Shown here: one piece after another, positions 45,376 through 54,871 of the stretch
Position numbering within the stretch: the stretch's first letter is position 1
Layout of the letters: each line of letters begins with the position of its first letter
NCBI GenBank assembly: GCA_007126095.1
Contig: SLBZ01000091.1
Coordinates: 19,347-83,346, forward strand
Origin: Aquisalimonas sp.
GTDB lineage: Bacteria; Pseudomonadota; Gammaproteobacteria; Nitrococcales; Aquisalimonadaceae
DNA length: 64,000 nucleotides
Direction: 5' to 3'
Position numbers and translations under genes: made by a program
The notes under the pieces: model-generated
Databases searched by the model: none
Told to the model about the DNA's origin: nothing
The model's input: the letters and a program-made list of their open reading frames with translations, nothing else

Positions 45376-45887
45376 GGCCGCAGGACCTGCCCGCCGGGCA
45401 TGAGGATGACGTGCCGGTGCAGGCGCACGTGCTGGTGAATCAGGAAGCGATTGCCGCGGAGCTCTACCGTCACGAAGACCTTCTCAACTGGCAGAAGCTC
45501 AACAACCTGCTTTACATCAATGTGGGTCTGGGAGCCGTGCTCGGGTTTACGCTGGATACGGGCAACGGCGCGGCGCTGGATGTGGCATCGCCGGTGGTGG
45601 TGAAAGCGCTGGCGGTGCTGGGCGTGATGGTCTGCATCGCGTTCGGTATAGCCATTTGGGCGGGAACCATCTATCTGCAGAACCGCAAACTGGCGCTGCG
45701 TCTCATCGAGCGGCGCCTGCGGCCGTTCGGTGGAGCCCCGATGGTGCATCTGCGCCGTTTTGCCACGACCCGCTCCAAACTGCAGCGATTCTCGCTGACC
45801 ATGATTATTCTGCGGGGTTTCCCGTTCGCTCTGGCCAGCGTGTGGTTCCTGATCGGGCTGCTCGCGTTCGGTGGGGCGATCGGCTGA
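45372..45887 (+). CDS. Unknown small membrane protein coupled to GNAT gene
   Basis: I do not recognise this 171-residue protein. It has an N-terminal soluble stretch (about 1-45), then hydrophobic segments near 46-62, 73-100 and 142-168. Between the last two is a basic, amphipathic loop (LALRLIERRLRPFGGAPMVHLRRFATTRSKLQ) likely to face the cytoplasm. The ATGA overlap with the GNAT gene argues for a shared function, possibly modification of or signalling at the membrane, but nothing proves it. Confidence 0.7.
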   Translation: MRPQDLPAGHEDDVPVQAHVLVNQEAIAAELYRHEDLLNWQKLNNLLYINVGLGAVLGFTLDTGNGAALDVASPVVVKALAVLGVMVCIAFGIAIWAGTIYLQNRKLALRLIERRLRPFGGAPMVHLRRFATTRSKLQRFSLTMIILRGFPFALASVWFLIGLLAFGGAIG

Positions 45888-45899
45888 TGCCCTTCCGCC

Positions 45900-46355
45900 T
45901 CAGGGAGTAACGGGCGCCATGGAGGCCAGCAGCAGGCTCGCTGCGGCCGCCGCCGTGAGGACCGCGCGCAAGACGCGAAACCAGGGCGCGAGCCGGATGC
46001 GCAGGTCCAGCACGAGCTGGGCAACCAGGCAAACGGTCAACAGGCTGAGTGCCAGGGTTGCGGGAAGCAGCAGAGCGGCCCACGCCAGCAGTGACGGAAT
46101 CACGCTGATCACGAACCCTCGCGGCGGCCCGGCGTGGAGCGCCAAGCCCCAGTGGATGCCGCCGAGAAAGGAGAGAATGACCGCCCCGTAAGCGATCACC
46201 GCACCCAGCGCCCACGCCGACTGCGTTTCGGGGATCAGCCAGACCGCGATGGCGAGGGCGACGAAGGGCAGTGCGCCGGCCAGACCCAGGGCAATGGCCG
46301 TATTGCGCGACCGCTGGTCGAGTCCGCGTCCGGCGGCGTCCGCCGAGTCAGTCAT
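45900..46355 (-). CDS. DUF3429 membrane protein
   Basis: This 151-residue integral membrane protein has about five hydrophobic segments and the family block GAVIAYGAVILSFLGGIHWGLAL. Its function is unknown. Its start overlaps the folX stop by 8 bp, placing it at the end of a folE-folX-DUF3429 run. Confidence 0.8.
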   Translation of the reverse strand: MTDSADAAGRGLDQRSRNTAIALGLAGALPFVALAIAVWLIPETQSAWALGAVIAYGAVILSFLGGIHWGLALHAGPPRGFVISVIPSLLAWAALLLPATLALSLLTVCLVAQLVLDLRIRLAPWFRVLRAVLTAAAAASLLLASMAPVTP

Positions 46356-46752
46356 CGCGCACGGCTGACATGGTCAGCGACACGGAGTCGGCAAAGCGCA
46401 GGGCGTGGGGCTTGTCCACTTCCACCTGAACGGTGTCGGCTGCCGGGTGCTCCATGACCAGCTGGATGATGTCGTGCACCAGCTTCTCCAGCAGCAGAAA
46501 GCGGTTCTCCTCCACCAGCTCGATCACCTGTTTGGTGATGGTGCGGTAATTCAGGGCGTGGTCGGGGGAGTCCGACGTGGCGGCGCGCATGGCGTCGTAA
46601 TCGATGGTGATGTTCACCACCACGTCCTGTCGCTTCTGCTGCTCTTCTTCGTTCAGTCCGACGAAAGTCCTCAGCCGCAGGTTCTTGACGCGGATCCTCG
46701 AGCTGTTCACCCGGGCCTTGCCCGGGGCGAGAGTCTGTTCGGCCACACTCAT
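46348..46752 (-). CDS. folX: Dihydroneopterin triphosphate 2'-epimerase FolX
   Basis: FolX epimerises dihydroneopterin triphosphate to the monapterin form, leading to tetrahydromonapterin. The 134-residue protein has RIRVKNLRLRTFVGLNEEEQQKRQD, ALNYRTITK and VEVDKPHALRFADSVSLT, all closer to E. coli FolX than to the aldolase FolB. It lies 37 bp after folE, which makes its substrate. Confidence 0.88.
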   Translation of the reverse strand: MSVAEQTLAPGKARVNSSRIRVKNLRLRTFVGLNEEEQQKRQDVVVNITIDYDAMRAATSDSPDHALNYRTITKQVIELVEENRFLLLEKLVHDIIQLVMEHPAADTVQVEVDKPHALRFADSVSLTMSAVRDD

Positions 46753-46789
46753 GGGTGCTCCCCTGCCTTGACCGGCTAAAGCCGCTGCC

Positions 46790-47347
46790 TCACCCGCGGA
46801 TGAGCTGCAGGAACTCGTTCCGGGTCGGTTGCGATTCGCGGAACGTCCCCAGCATCACCGACGTGCTCATGCTGGAGTTCTGTTTGCCGACGCCGCGCAT
46901 CATCATGCACAGGTGGTTGGCGGTAATATGCACGGCGACCCCCTTGGCGTCTGTGACGCTCATGACCGCGTCCGCGATCTCCTTGGTCATGTTCTCCTGA
47001 ATCTGGAACCGTCGTGCATACATATCGATGATTCGTGCGATTTTGGACAGACCGATCACTTTGCCGTTGGGGATGTAGGCCACGTTCGCACGGCCGATGA
47101 ACGGCAGCAGGTGGTGCTCACACAGCGAGTAGAACTCCACATCGCGCACGATGACCATCTCGTCGTTATCAGACGGAAAGATGGCGCCGTTGACCAGCTC
47201 CTGGAGATTCTGGTTGTAGCCCTCGGTGAGGAAGGCGAACGCCTGCGCCGCGCGCTCCGGCGTTTTCTCCAGACCGTTCCGTGTTACGTCTTCACCGACC
47301 GAACGGATGATCTGTTCGAACGATGCGGTCATGTCGTCAATGCTCAT
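46790..47347 (-). CDS. folE: GTP cyclohydrolase I FolE
   Basis: FolE converts GTP to dihydroneopterin triphosphate. The 185-residue protein has zinc ligands in [12 protein letters not shown] and [10 protein letters not shown], and the conserved [20 protein letters not shown] block. ATG 47347 follows GAGGA; the frame opens at 47359 without a site. Short A/T-rich repeats sit in its promoter region. Pairing with folX suggests it feeds tetrahydromonapterin synthesis in addition to, or in place of, folate. Confidence 0.95.
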   Translation of the reverse strand: MSIDDMTASFEQIIRSVGEDVTRNGLEKTPERAAQAFAFLTEGYNQNLQELVNGAIFPSDNDEMVIVRDVEFYSLCEHHLLPFIGRANVAYIPNGKVIGLSKIARIIDMYARRFQIQENMTKEIADAVMSVTDAKGVAVHITANHLCMMMRGVGKQNSSMSTSVMLGTFRESQPTRNEFLQLIRG

Positions 47348-47385
47348 GGTCGTCCTCAATCGGTCTGTCGCGCAGCGATACTGAG

Positions 47386-47414
47386 TTGTACATCATTTGT
47401 ACACTAATTGTAAA
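47386..47414 (-). promoter_or_regulatory. Three 11-bp-spaced TTGTACA repeats upstream of folE
   Basis: TTGTACA (47386-47392), TTGTACA (47397-47403) and TTGTAAA (47408-47414) recur exactly every 11 bp, one helical turn, 39-67 bp upstream of the folE ATG. On the minus strand they include TTTACA as a possible -35. The arrangement looks like a cooperative protein-binding array. TGTAAA/TTTACA half sites recall TyrR/PhhR boxes, but the spacing (N5) is not the TyrR N6. Confidence 0.5.
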
Positions 47415-47625
47415 TGGGCGGTCCGATGATTGCTCGTCCGCCCCACCGGGCTGCCTCGGCGCAGTATATAGAACGTGGCTGCGCTATTCAGCTTGGCTAT
47501 CCGTGCGGGTAAGGGCGCGGCGGTCGAGGGGTGCAACCCGGTATGTGTTCGCCAGCCCGTTCGGTATCCTCCCGATGCGTGTCCGGCACTATTGCTGTAA
47601 CGACTCTTGGGGCGGGAGGACTTTC

Positions 47626-50600
47626 ATGAGCACCGAACCGACCAGTGATCGCTGGCAGTTCTGGGTCGATCGCGGCGGCACGTTCACCGACGTGATCGCG
47701 CGGAAGCCCGACGGCAGCATGCTGACCCACAAGCTGCTTTCGGAGAATCCCGAGCGCTATCGGGACGCCGCCCTCCAGGGCATCCGCGAGCTGCTTGGTC
47801 TGGACACCGATGATCCTATCCCCGCGGCACAGCTCGACGCGGTCAAGATGGGGACGACGGTCGCCACCAACGCGCTGCTGGAACGCAAGGGCGAGCCCAC
47901 CGTGTTGGTGACCACCCGGGGTTTCGCCGACGCCCTGCGCATCGGCTACCAGACCCGCCCGGATATCCTCGCCCTGCATATCGAGCTGCCGGAGCAGCTC
48001 TACAGCCGGGTCGTGGAGGTGGACGAGCGGGTCGGGGCCGATGGCACCGTGCTGGCAAACCCGGACGAGGGCCGGGTGCGGGCGGATCTGCAGCAGGCCC
48101 TGGATGCCGGCTGCACCGCCTGTGCCATCGTGTTCATGCACGGCTACCGTTTCAGCGAACACGAGGAGCGGGTCGCCGCCATCGCCCGGGAGGTGGGTTT
48201 CGGGCAGGTGAGCATCTCCCACAGGGTCAGTCCGCTGATGAAACTCGTGGGGCGGGGCGATACCACCGTGGTGGACGCCTACCTCTCACCGATTCTGCGG
48301 CGCTACGCCGAGCAGGTGGCCTCGGAGCTGGGTGATACCCGGCTGCTGTTCATGAAAAGCGACGGCGGGCTCACGGACGCACGCTGGTTCGAGGGCAAGG
48401 ACGCCATTCTCTCCGGCCCGGCCGGCGGCATCGTCGGCTGCGTGCGCACGGCCCACATGGCGGGCTGCGGGCAAGTGATCGGCTTCGACATGGGTGGCAC
48501 CTCCACCGACGTGGCCCACTACGACGGCGAATTCGAGCGCAGCTTCGAGACCGTGATCGGCGGCGTGCGCATGCGCGTGCCCATGATGCGCATTCACACT
48601 GTGGCCGCGGGTGGCGGCTCCTGCCTCGGGTTCGACGGCAGCCGTTTCCGTGTCGGGCCGGCGTCCGCCGGTGCCGACCCGGGGCCGGCGTGCTACCGCC
48701 GCGGCGGGCCGCTTACGGTGACCGACTGCAACGTCATGCTCGGCCGCCTCCAGCCCGCCTTCTTCCCCAGGGTGTTCGGCCCCGGCGGTGATGAACCGCT
48801 GGATGTGGACGCCGTGCGCGACGCCTTCCGGGAGCTCACTGAACGGATCCGCCGGGAGACGGGTGACAGCCGCAGCGCCGAGGAGGTGGCGGAGGGGTAT
48901 CTGCGCATCGCCGTGGAGAACATGGCCAACGCCATCAAGCAGATCTCCGTGCAGCGCGGTCACGACGTGACCGGATATACCCTCAACTGCTTCGGCGGCG
49001 CCGGCGGCCAGCACGCCTGCCGGGTGGCCGAGGCACTGGGCATGTCGCGGGTGCTGGTTCACCCTTTTGCCGGCGTGCTGTCCGCCTACGGCATGGGGCT
49101 GGCCGACCTCACCACCATGCGGGAGCTGTCCGTGGATGCGCCGTTGGGCGCCGATACCCTTGAAGCGCTGGGTCCGCGGCTGAGCGCCGCCGACAGCGAG
49201 GGGCGGGACGAGCTCGTCGCCCAGGGCGCCCCGGTCGATGTCATCACCACGGTCTACAAGCTGCAGCTCCGCTACGCCGGCACCGACACCGCGCTGCTGG
49301 TGGATCACGGCGATGCCGCGGAGGTGCGCAGGGCCTTCGAGGCGGCGCACCTGACCCAGTTCGGCTTCACCATGCCGGAGAAGGCCGTCATCGTGGCCGC
49401 TGCCGTGGTGGAAGTCATTGGCGCCAGCGGTGCCTTGAGCGAGGAGCCGGTGCTGCCCCCGCGCGCCGACGGCACGTCGCCTGAACCGCTGGATCACGTC
49501 GCCATGTGGGTGGAGGGTCGCGCCGAGACCGTCCCCGTCCATGACCGCGAGGCCCTGGACCCGGACGACGCCGTGTCGGGGCCGGCCATCATCCGCGACC
49601 CGGTGTCCACCGTGGTGGTGGAGCCGGGGTGGACCCTCACCGTGAACGCCCACGGCCACCTGCTGCTGGAACGCGCCCGCGGGGCCGGGGGTGCCGCGGT
49701 GGGCACCGGCGTGGATCCCGTCATGCTGGAGGTGTTCAACAATCTGTTCATGAACGTGGCCGAGCAGATGGGCGTGACCCTGGAGAACACCGCCCAGTCC
49801 GCCAACATCAAGGAACGACTCGACTTCTCCTGCGCCGTGTTCGACGCCATCGGCGGGTTGGTGGCCAATGCGCCGCACGTGCCCGTGCATCTCGGCTCCA
49901 TGGGCGAGAGCGTGCGCGCCATCATCGCCGCCCGGGCGGGCACCATGCAGCCCGGCGATGTCTACATGCTCAACGACCCCTATCAGGGCGGCACTCACCT
50001 CCCGGACATCACGGTGATCACCCCGGTATTCGATGAGGCCGGCGAGGCAATCATCTTCTACGTCGCAAGCCGCGCCCACCATGCGGATGTGGGCGGGCTG
50101 ACGCCGGGGTCCATGCCGCCCCACAGCCGACACATCGATGAAGAGGGTGTGCTGATCAGCAATGTCCAGGTGGTGTCTGGGGGCACGTTCCGGGAGGCCG
50201 CACTGCGGGCGCTGTTCGGCAGCGGGCCCTGGCCGTCACGCAACGTGGACCAGAACCTCAGCGACCTGCGCGCCCAGATCGCCGCCAACAACCGCGGCGT
50301 GGGCGAGCTGCGGCGCATGGTGGAGCAGTACGGGCTAGATGTGGTCCAGGCGTACATGGGGCACGTGCAGGACAATGCCGCCGAACAGGTCCGCCGCGTA
50401 CTGGACGTGCTCGCCGACGGTGAGTGGGAGAAACCGATGGACAACGGCGCGACCGTTCGCGTCGCCATCCGCGTGAACCGGGAACAGCGCTGCGCCACCG
50501 TGGATTTCGCTGGCTCCAGTGCGCAGCAGGACAGCAACTTCAACGCGCCCAGGGCCGTGACTCGGGCGGCGGTGCTGTACGTGCTGCGGACGCTGGTGCA

Positions 50601-51243
50601 GGACAGCATTCCGCTGAACGACGGCTGCCTGGAGCCCATCGAGCTGGTGGTCCCTGAGGGCACCATGCTCAATCCGAAGCATCCGGCCGCCGTGGTGGCG
50701 GGCAATGTGGAAGTGAGCCAGGTGGTCACGGACGCCCTCTACGCTGCCCTGGGTGTGCTCGCCAACAGCCAGGGCACCATGAACAACGTCACCTTCGGCA
50801 ACGCCGAGCATCAGCACTACGAAACCCTGTGCGGCGGCGCCGGGGCCGGCGACGGCTACCACGGTGCCAGCGCCGTGCACGTCCACATGACCAACAGCCG
50901 CCTCACCGACCCCGAGGTGCTGGAGACCCGCTTCCCCGTCCGCCTGGATGGCTTCTCGGTGCGCAACGGTTCCGCGGGCGCCGGGCAGTGGCACGGCGGC
51001 GAGGGCGTGGAGCGCCGGCTGCGCTTTCTGGAGCCCATGACCGTGGCCGTGCTGGCCAACAGCCGCCTGGTGGCGCCGGCAGGCATCCGTGGTGGTGGCG
51101 ATGCCGGGGTGGGTGAGCAGTTCGTGGAGCGCCACACCGGCGAGCGCCTCCCGCTGACCGGCACGGACCGCGCCGACATGAACCCCGGCGATGTATTCGT
51201 GATCCGCACGCCCGGCGGCGGTGGTTACGGCGCCACCGACTGA
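47626..51243 (+). CDS. 5-oxoprolinase, fused HyuA-HyuB type
   Basis: This enzyme hydrolyses 5-oxoproline to glutamate with ATP (glutathione-cycle enzyme), or a related hydantoin. The 1205-residue protein carries the HyuA half (about 1-690; [53 protein letters not shown]). The HyuB half follows (about 695-1205; [22 protein letters not shown]-like [21 protein letters not shown]). Full fusion and the [10 protein letters not shown] start favour 5-oxoprolinase over split hydantoinases. ATG 47626 follows GGGAGGA; the open frame to 47323 is not family-like. Confidence 0.88.
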   Translation: MSTEPTSDRWQFWVDRGGTFTDVIARKPDGSMLTHKLLSENPERYRDAALQGIRELLGLDTDDPIPAAQLDAVKMGTTVATNALLERKGEPTVLVTTRGFADALRIGYQTRPDILALHIELPEQLYSRVVEVDERVGADGTVLANPDEGRVRADLQQALDAGCTACAIVFMHGYRFSEHEERVAAIAREVGFGQVSISHRVSPLMKLVGRGDTTVVDAYLSPILRRYAEQVASELGDTRLLFMKSDGGLTDARWFEGKDAILSGPAGGIVGCVRTAHMAGCGQVIGFDMGGTSTDVAHYDGEFERSFETVIGGVRMRVPMMRIHTVAAGGGSCLGFDGSRFRVGPASAGADPGPACYRRGGPLTVTDCNVMLGRLQPAFFPRVFGPGGDEPLDVDAVRDAFRELTERIRRETGDSRSAEEVAEGYLRIAVENMANAIKQISVQRGHDVTGYTLNCFGGAGGQHACRVAEALGMSRVLVHPFAGVLSAYGMGLADLTTMRELSVDAPLGADTLEALGPRLSAADSEGRDELVAQGAPVDVITTVYKLQLRYAGTDTALLVDHGDAAEVRRAFEAAHLTQFGFTMPEKAVIVAAAVVEVIGASGALSEEPVLPPRADGTSPEPLDHVAMWVEGRAETVPVHDREALDPDDAVSGPAIIRDPVSTVVVEPGWTLTVNAHGHLLLERARGAGGAAVGTGVDPVMLEVFNNLFMNVAEQMGVTLENTAQSANIKERLDFSCAVFDAIGGLVANAPHVPVHLGSMGESVRAIIAARAGTMQPGDVYMLNDPYQGGTHLPDITVITPVFDEAGEAIIFYVASRAHHADVGGLTPGSMPPHSRHIDEEGVLISNVQVVSGGTFREAALRALFGSGPWPSRNVDQNLSDLRAQIAANNRGVGELRRMVEQYGLDVVQAYMGHVQDNAAEQVRRVLDVLADGEWEKPMDNGATVRVAIRVNREQRCATVDFAGSSAQQDSNFNAPRAVTRAAVLYVLRTLVQDSIPLNDGCLEPIELVVPEGTMLNPKHPAAVVAGNVEVSQVVTDALYAALGVLANSQGTMNNVTFGNAEHQHYETLCGGAGAGDGYHGASAVHVHMTNSRLTDPEVLETRFPVRLDGFSVRNGSAGAGQWHGGEGVERRLRFLEPMTVAVLANSRLVAPAGIRGGGDAGVGEQFVERHTGERLPLTGTDRADMNPGDVFVIRTPGGGGYGATD

Positions 51244-51368
51244 CTCCTGATTCCGGCCCGGGCACGCGATGCGCCTCTGCGTGAGGGTTGCCAGTCCGCG
51301 TATCCGGGTTGGACAATCGTTCTGGTCTCTTCCGTTTTGTTCAAGCGACCCCGCCTTCCCTTTATTAG

Positions 51369-51384
51369 TGTGAACCCCGTCACA
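51369..51384. promoter_or_regulatory. Perfect CRP/Vfr-type site upstream of fadL
   Basis: TGTGA-ACCCCG-TCACA, both half sites perfect, centred 86 bp before the fadL ATG in a 219-bp intergenic gap. E. coli fadL is known to be under catabolite (CRP) control, so a site here is biologically sensible. No crp gene is in the window. Confidence 0.6.
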
Positions 51385-51462
51385 TCAAGAGAACGCCGGC
51401 CAGAGAGCCGGAGGGGCGGCTGAAGCCGAACCCGAATAACGACACATGGAGGAGAACGTCTC

Positions 51463-53043
51463 ATGAATAGGGACAAATGCGCTCGTGCCCGGCTCGGTCG
51501 CGCCGGGATGGGCCTGGTGCTGCTGGGCGCCAGTTCGTCCGGGGCCTGGGCGGCGGGGTTTGAAGTCCCGCAGAAGGGAATCAAGGAGATGGGCGTCGCC
51601 TTCGGCGGTTCGGCCGCCCTGCTGCAGGATCCCTCGGCCGTGGCCAACAACCCCGCCGGCCTGGTCCGGCTGGAGGGGCAGAACGTCTCCGCCGGCCTGA
51701 CACGGATCCAGTCGGAATTCGACTACGACACCGACGTGCACCGTGAGCTCATCGAGGACGTCGGCGGCCAGGTCCCCGGGGAGGGCACCGGCACCATCGA
51801 CGGGGAGTCCGTCGTCCCGCACGTCTACTACAGCCAGCGCATCAGTGATGACGCCGCCTGGGGGCTCGGGGTATACGCTCCGTTCGGCTCCAACACCGAC
51901 TACCCCGAAGACTGGGCCGGCCGTTACAACGCCACCGAGACGGACATCATGGCCGTCAACCTGAATCCCGCCTTCTCGTGGCGCGCCACCGACACGCTGT
52001 CCGTGGGCTTCGGCGCCATCGTGCAGTACTTCGAGGGCACCTTCCGGAACGACATCGATGTCGGGTACCTGGTGGCCGAGCAGGTCATCGAACAGCTCGA
52101 AGACGAGCCGGTGGACGCCGATGGCGGTGACCAAACCGTGGTGGATGCCCTGGCGCACCAGCACGACGTGAGCAATGACATGCAGGTGGACGGCATCGCC
52201 TATGGCTTCAACTTCGGCTTGCTCTGGGAGCCCACCGATCACACCCGGATCGGGTTGAGTTATCACAGCCGCACCCGTCAGGTTGCTGAGGGGGAAGCTG
52301 ATCGTCCGGAGACCCGGGATTCGGATTATCAGCAGGGTCTGGAGGATGATATCGCCGGGATTCCCATTGACAGTAGCTTGGCATCGCTCATCGGCTGTTC
52401 GATATCGAACCCGACGCTGGGCGACTGCGACTCCGATGCCGCCCCCGAGGGTGCCGCCCGCGCGGTGGGCCCCCTGGGCGCGGCCGGTGGCGACATCCAG
52501 CTGATCGTCGACATGCCCGAAATCGCCACCCTGAGCTTCTACCACGAACTGACCGAGCGCTGGGCAGTCACCGGTGGCGCGACCTTCACGCGTTGGAGCA
52601 ATGTCGAGGAGCTGCGCTTCACCTACGAAGACGAGAGCGACCGCGGCGGCGAGGACTACACTGGCAGTGGCGACGACGTCCGCCGCCGTGACCTGGTGCA
52701 GCCGTTCGACTGGGAAGACACCTGGCGCTACGGGCTGGGGGTCATCTTCACCCCGACGGAGGCGTGGGCTTTCCGAGCCGGGGTGGCCTACGACGAGAGT
52801 CCGGTGCCGGGTGTGGAACGGCGCACCCCCCGCGGCCCGGACAGCGATCGCATCATCGGTGCCGTGGGCATGAGCTGGCAGCCCACCCGCAATCTGGGGA
52901 TCGATCTGGCCTACACCTATACCCACATGGAAGAGGCGGAGACCAACAACCGCGAGAACCCCGCAGGCTCCGAGCACCGCATCGAAGGCGATTACGACGG
53001 GCATCTGCACAGCACCGCCGTGCAGGTGAACTACGCCTTCTGA
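51463..53043 (+). CDS. FadL/TodX family outer membrane transporter
   Basis: This outer-membrane barrel takes up long-chain fatty acids or other hydrophobic compounds. The 526-residue precursor has a signal peptide (about 1-30, ending AWA), then the FadL hatch region GFEVPQKGIKEMGVAFGGSAALLQDPSAVANNPAGL. Alternating barrel strands follow, ending in aromatic NYAF. It is longer than E. coli FadL (446), mostly through acidic loops. The substrate is unproven. Confidence 0.88.
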   Translation: MNRDKCARARLGRAGMGLVLLGASSSGAWAAGFEVPQKGIKEMGVAFGGSAALLQDPSAVANNPAGLVRLEGQNVSAGLTRIQSEFDYDTDVHRELIEDVGGQVPGEGTGTIDGESVVPHVYYSQRISDDAAWGLGVYAPFGSNTDYPEDWAGRYNATETDIMAVNLNPAFSWRATDTLSVGFGAIVQYFEGTFRNDIDVGYLVAEQVIEQLEDEPVDADGGDQTVVDALAHQHDVSNDMQVDGIAYGFNFGLLWEPTDHTRIGLSYHSRTRQVAEGEADRPETRDSDYQQGLEDDIAGIPIDSSLASLIGCSISNPTLGDCDSDAAPEGAARAVGPLGAAGGDIQLIVDMPEIATLSFYHELTERWAVTGGATFTRWSNVEELRFTYEDESDRGGEDYTGSGDDVRRRDLVQPFDWEDTWRYGLGVIFTPTEAWAFRAGVAYDESPVPGVERRTPRGPDSDRIIGAVGMSWQPTRNLGIDLAYTYTHMEEAETNNRENPAGSEHRIEGDYDGHLHSTAVQVNYAF

Positions 53044-53186
53044 GCTGCATGCGTCACCGGGCCGACGCAGCGGCCCGTTTGCTCCGCCGACGCTGTCCCG
53101 ATACCATTCGATGTATCACTCATGTATAAATTCTGCTGCCGTTCCCCCAAGCAGGGGGCGGCGGCAGGGTTCCCGAGGCGCATCTT

Positions 53187-53723
53187 ATGGCTGCGGAAGC
53201 AATCGCCCGGAGCAGCGACGTCATGCAGGAAAACGCTGATCAGCGGGCACTCAAACGGACCCTGGGGCGCTACCCCACCGGTGTGGCCGTCGTCACGGCG
53301 CGCCGGAGCGACGGTGCGCCGGTGGGTCTGACCGTGAATTCCTTTACATCCGTTTCACTGGACCCGCCGCTGATTCTCTGGTGCCTGGCCAATGAATCAC
53401 CCAATCTGCCGGTATTCCGGGATGCCGGGCATTTCGGTGTCAGCGTGCTGGCGGCCGACCAGCAATGGATTTCCAACCGCTTCGCCTCCCCCGCGGAGGA
53501 GAAATTCTCCGGCATCGAGTGGTTCGAGGGCGAGGGTGGCGTTCCTTTGCTGCGCGGCAGCGTCGCCCACCTGCATTGTCGCCGTTACAGTCACCACCCC
53601 GGTGGTGACCACGTGATCCTGCTCGGGCGGGTGGCGCGTTTCGACAACACCGGCGGAGAGCCCCTGGTCTACCTGGGCGGTGACTACCACGTGGCCCAAC
53701 CCCCCGAGGAGCACGGCTCTTGA
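53187..53723 (+). CDS. Flavin reductase family protein (FMN-binding split barrel)
   Basis: This 178-residue protein uses or reduces FMN. It has the flavin-reductase-like domain: RTLGRYPTGVAVVTARRSDGAPVGLTVNSFTSVSLDPPLILWCL, HFGVSVLAADQQWISNRFAS, and HHPGGDHVILLGRVARF. Its stop overlaps the TTG start of the rubredoxin reductase gene (TTGA), so the two are coupled and probably act in one electron-transfer chain. It may also be the reductase partner of a flavin monooxygenase elsewhere. Confidence 0.85.
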   Translation: MAAEAIARSSDVMQENADQRALKRTLGRYPTGVAVVTARRSDGAPVGLTVNSFTSVSLDPPLILWCLANESPNLPVFRDAGHFGVSVLAADQQWISNRFASPAEEKFSGIEWFEGEGGVPLLRGSVAHLHCRRYSHHPGGDHVILLGRVARFDNTGGEPLVYLGGDYHVAQPPEEHGS

Positions 53724-54871
53724 GTATCGTGATCGTGGGCACGGGCCTGGCCGGCTACAACACCGCGAAGGCGTTCCGGAAGCTCGATACGCAAACGCCG
53801 CTGACAATCGTGTCGGCGGATTCCGGCCGCTCCTACTCCAAACCGATGCTGTCCACCGGTCTGCGCAAGGAGCAGACGCCGGCCGATCTGGTCCAGGCGA
53901 GCCCGGAGGACATGGCCGCGGAACTGGATGCGCGGGTGATTGCGGGCACCCGGGTGGTGGCCGTCGATCGCCGTGGGCAGAGCGTGCAGCTGGCCGGCGG
54001 CGAAACCATTGGCTACGACCGGCTGGTGCTCGCCACCGGTGCCGACCCGATCGCGCCACGCCTCGATGGCGATGCCGCCAACCGCGTCCTGCAGGTCAAC
54101 GATCTCGACCAGTACGAGGTGTTCCGTGAGGCCGTGGCCGGTGCCAGTCGGGTGCTGATCATGGGCGGCGGTCTGATCGGCTGCGAGTTCGCCAACGATC
54201 TGGCCGAAGCCGGTTACGGCGTGGATCTGGTGTTCCCGGAGGACGCGCCGCTGCCCCGGCTGCTGCCGGAGCGCCCGGCGCGGGCTCTGCAGGCGGCCCT
54301 GGAAGGGCTGGGCGTGCGGGTCCACACCGGCGTCACCCTGGATGCGGTCAATGGCGCCGACGGCGGCGTCGTGGCGCGGCTCTCCGGCGATCGTGAGCTC
54401 GCTGCCGACGTGGTCCTGGCGGCCATCGGCCTGAAGCCGCGCACGGCGCTGGCAGAGGAGGCCGGTCTCCGTGTCGGGCAGGGCATCAGCGTGGATCGCT
54501 ACCTGACCACGTCCGACCCCGCCATCCACGCCCTTGGTGACTGTGCAGAGGTGGAAGGGTACGTGCTGCCTTACGTGGCACCGCTCAACAACGCGGCGAA
54601 GGCCATCGGTGCCACGCTCGCCGGTGACGCCACCGCCGTGAACTATCCGGTCATGCCCGTGATGGTGAAGACGAGCTGCTGCCAGGTCGTTGCGTGGCCG
54701 CCACCGGAAGACGCCACCGGGGAGTGGCACGCCGATGGTGACGGGCGGGACCTGCGCGGTGAGTTCCGCGACGCCGACGGTACGCTGCGCGGTTTCTATC
54801 TTACCGGCAGCCGTATCAAGGAGCGCATGGCGGTCACCCGCGAGATGGCACCGCTGCTGGATGGTCAGTAA
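53720..54871 (+). CDS. Rubredoxin-NAD+ reductase-like FAD oxidoreductase
   Basis: This 383-residue flavoprotein moves electrons from NAD(P)H to rubredoxin or a similar carrier. It has FAD motif GTGLAG (7-12), NAD motif GGGLIG (about 152-157) with ANDLAEAGYGVDLV, and the FAD-binding ALGDCAEV. The C-terminal VMVKTSCCQVVAWPPP is typical of rubredoxin reductases. The start is TTG overlapping the previous stop. No rubredoxin gene is adjacent. Its stop overlaps that of converging pncB by a few bases. Confidence 0.85.
   Translation: MSIVIVGTGLAGYNTAKAFRKLDTQTPLTIVSADSGRSYSKPMLSTGLRKEQTPADLVQASPEDMAAELDARVIAGTRVVAVDRRGQSVQLAGGETIGYDRLVLATGADPIAPRLDGDAANRVLQVNDLDQYEVFREAVAGASRVLIMGGGLIGCEFANDLAEAGYGVDLVFPEDAPLPRLLPERPARALQAALEGLGVRVHTGVTLDAVNGADGGVVARLSGDRELAADVVLAAIGLKPRTALAEEAGLRVGQGISVDRYLTTSDPAIHALGDCAEVEGYVLPYVAPLNNAAKAIGATLAGDATAVNYPVMPVMVKTSCCQVVAWPPPEDATGEWHADGDGRDLRGEFRDADGTLRGFYLTGSRIKERMAVTREMAPLLDGQ

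Noticed and set aside
47386-47414. TyrR boxes upstream of folE
   Set aside because: Half sites are similar but separated by 5 bases, not 6, and arranged as direct 11-bp repeats; kept only as an unassigned repeat array.
48286-50133. 615-codon open frame antisense to the 5-oxoprolinase gene
   Set aside because: It is a GC-rich shadow of the real gene, with His/Gly/Ala-rich composition, no domain and no ribosome site. Similar shadows inside purL, tolA and the LIV permeases were rejected for the same reason.
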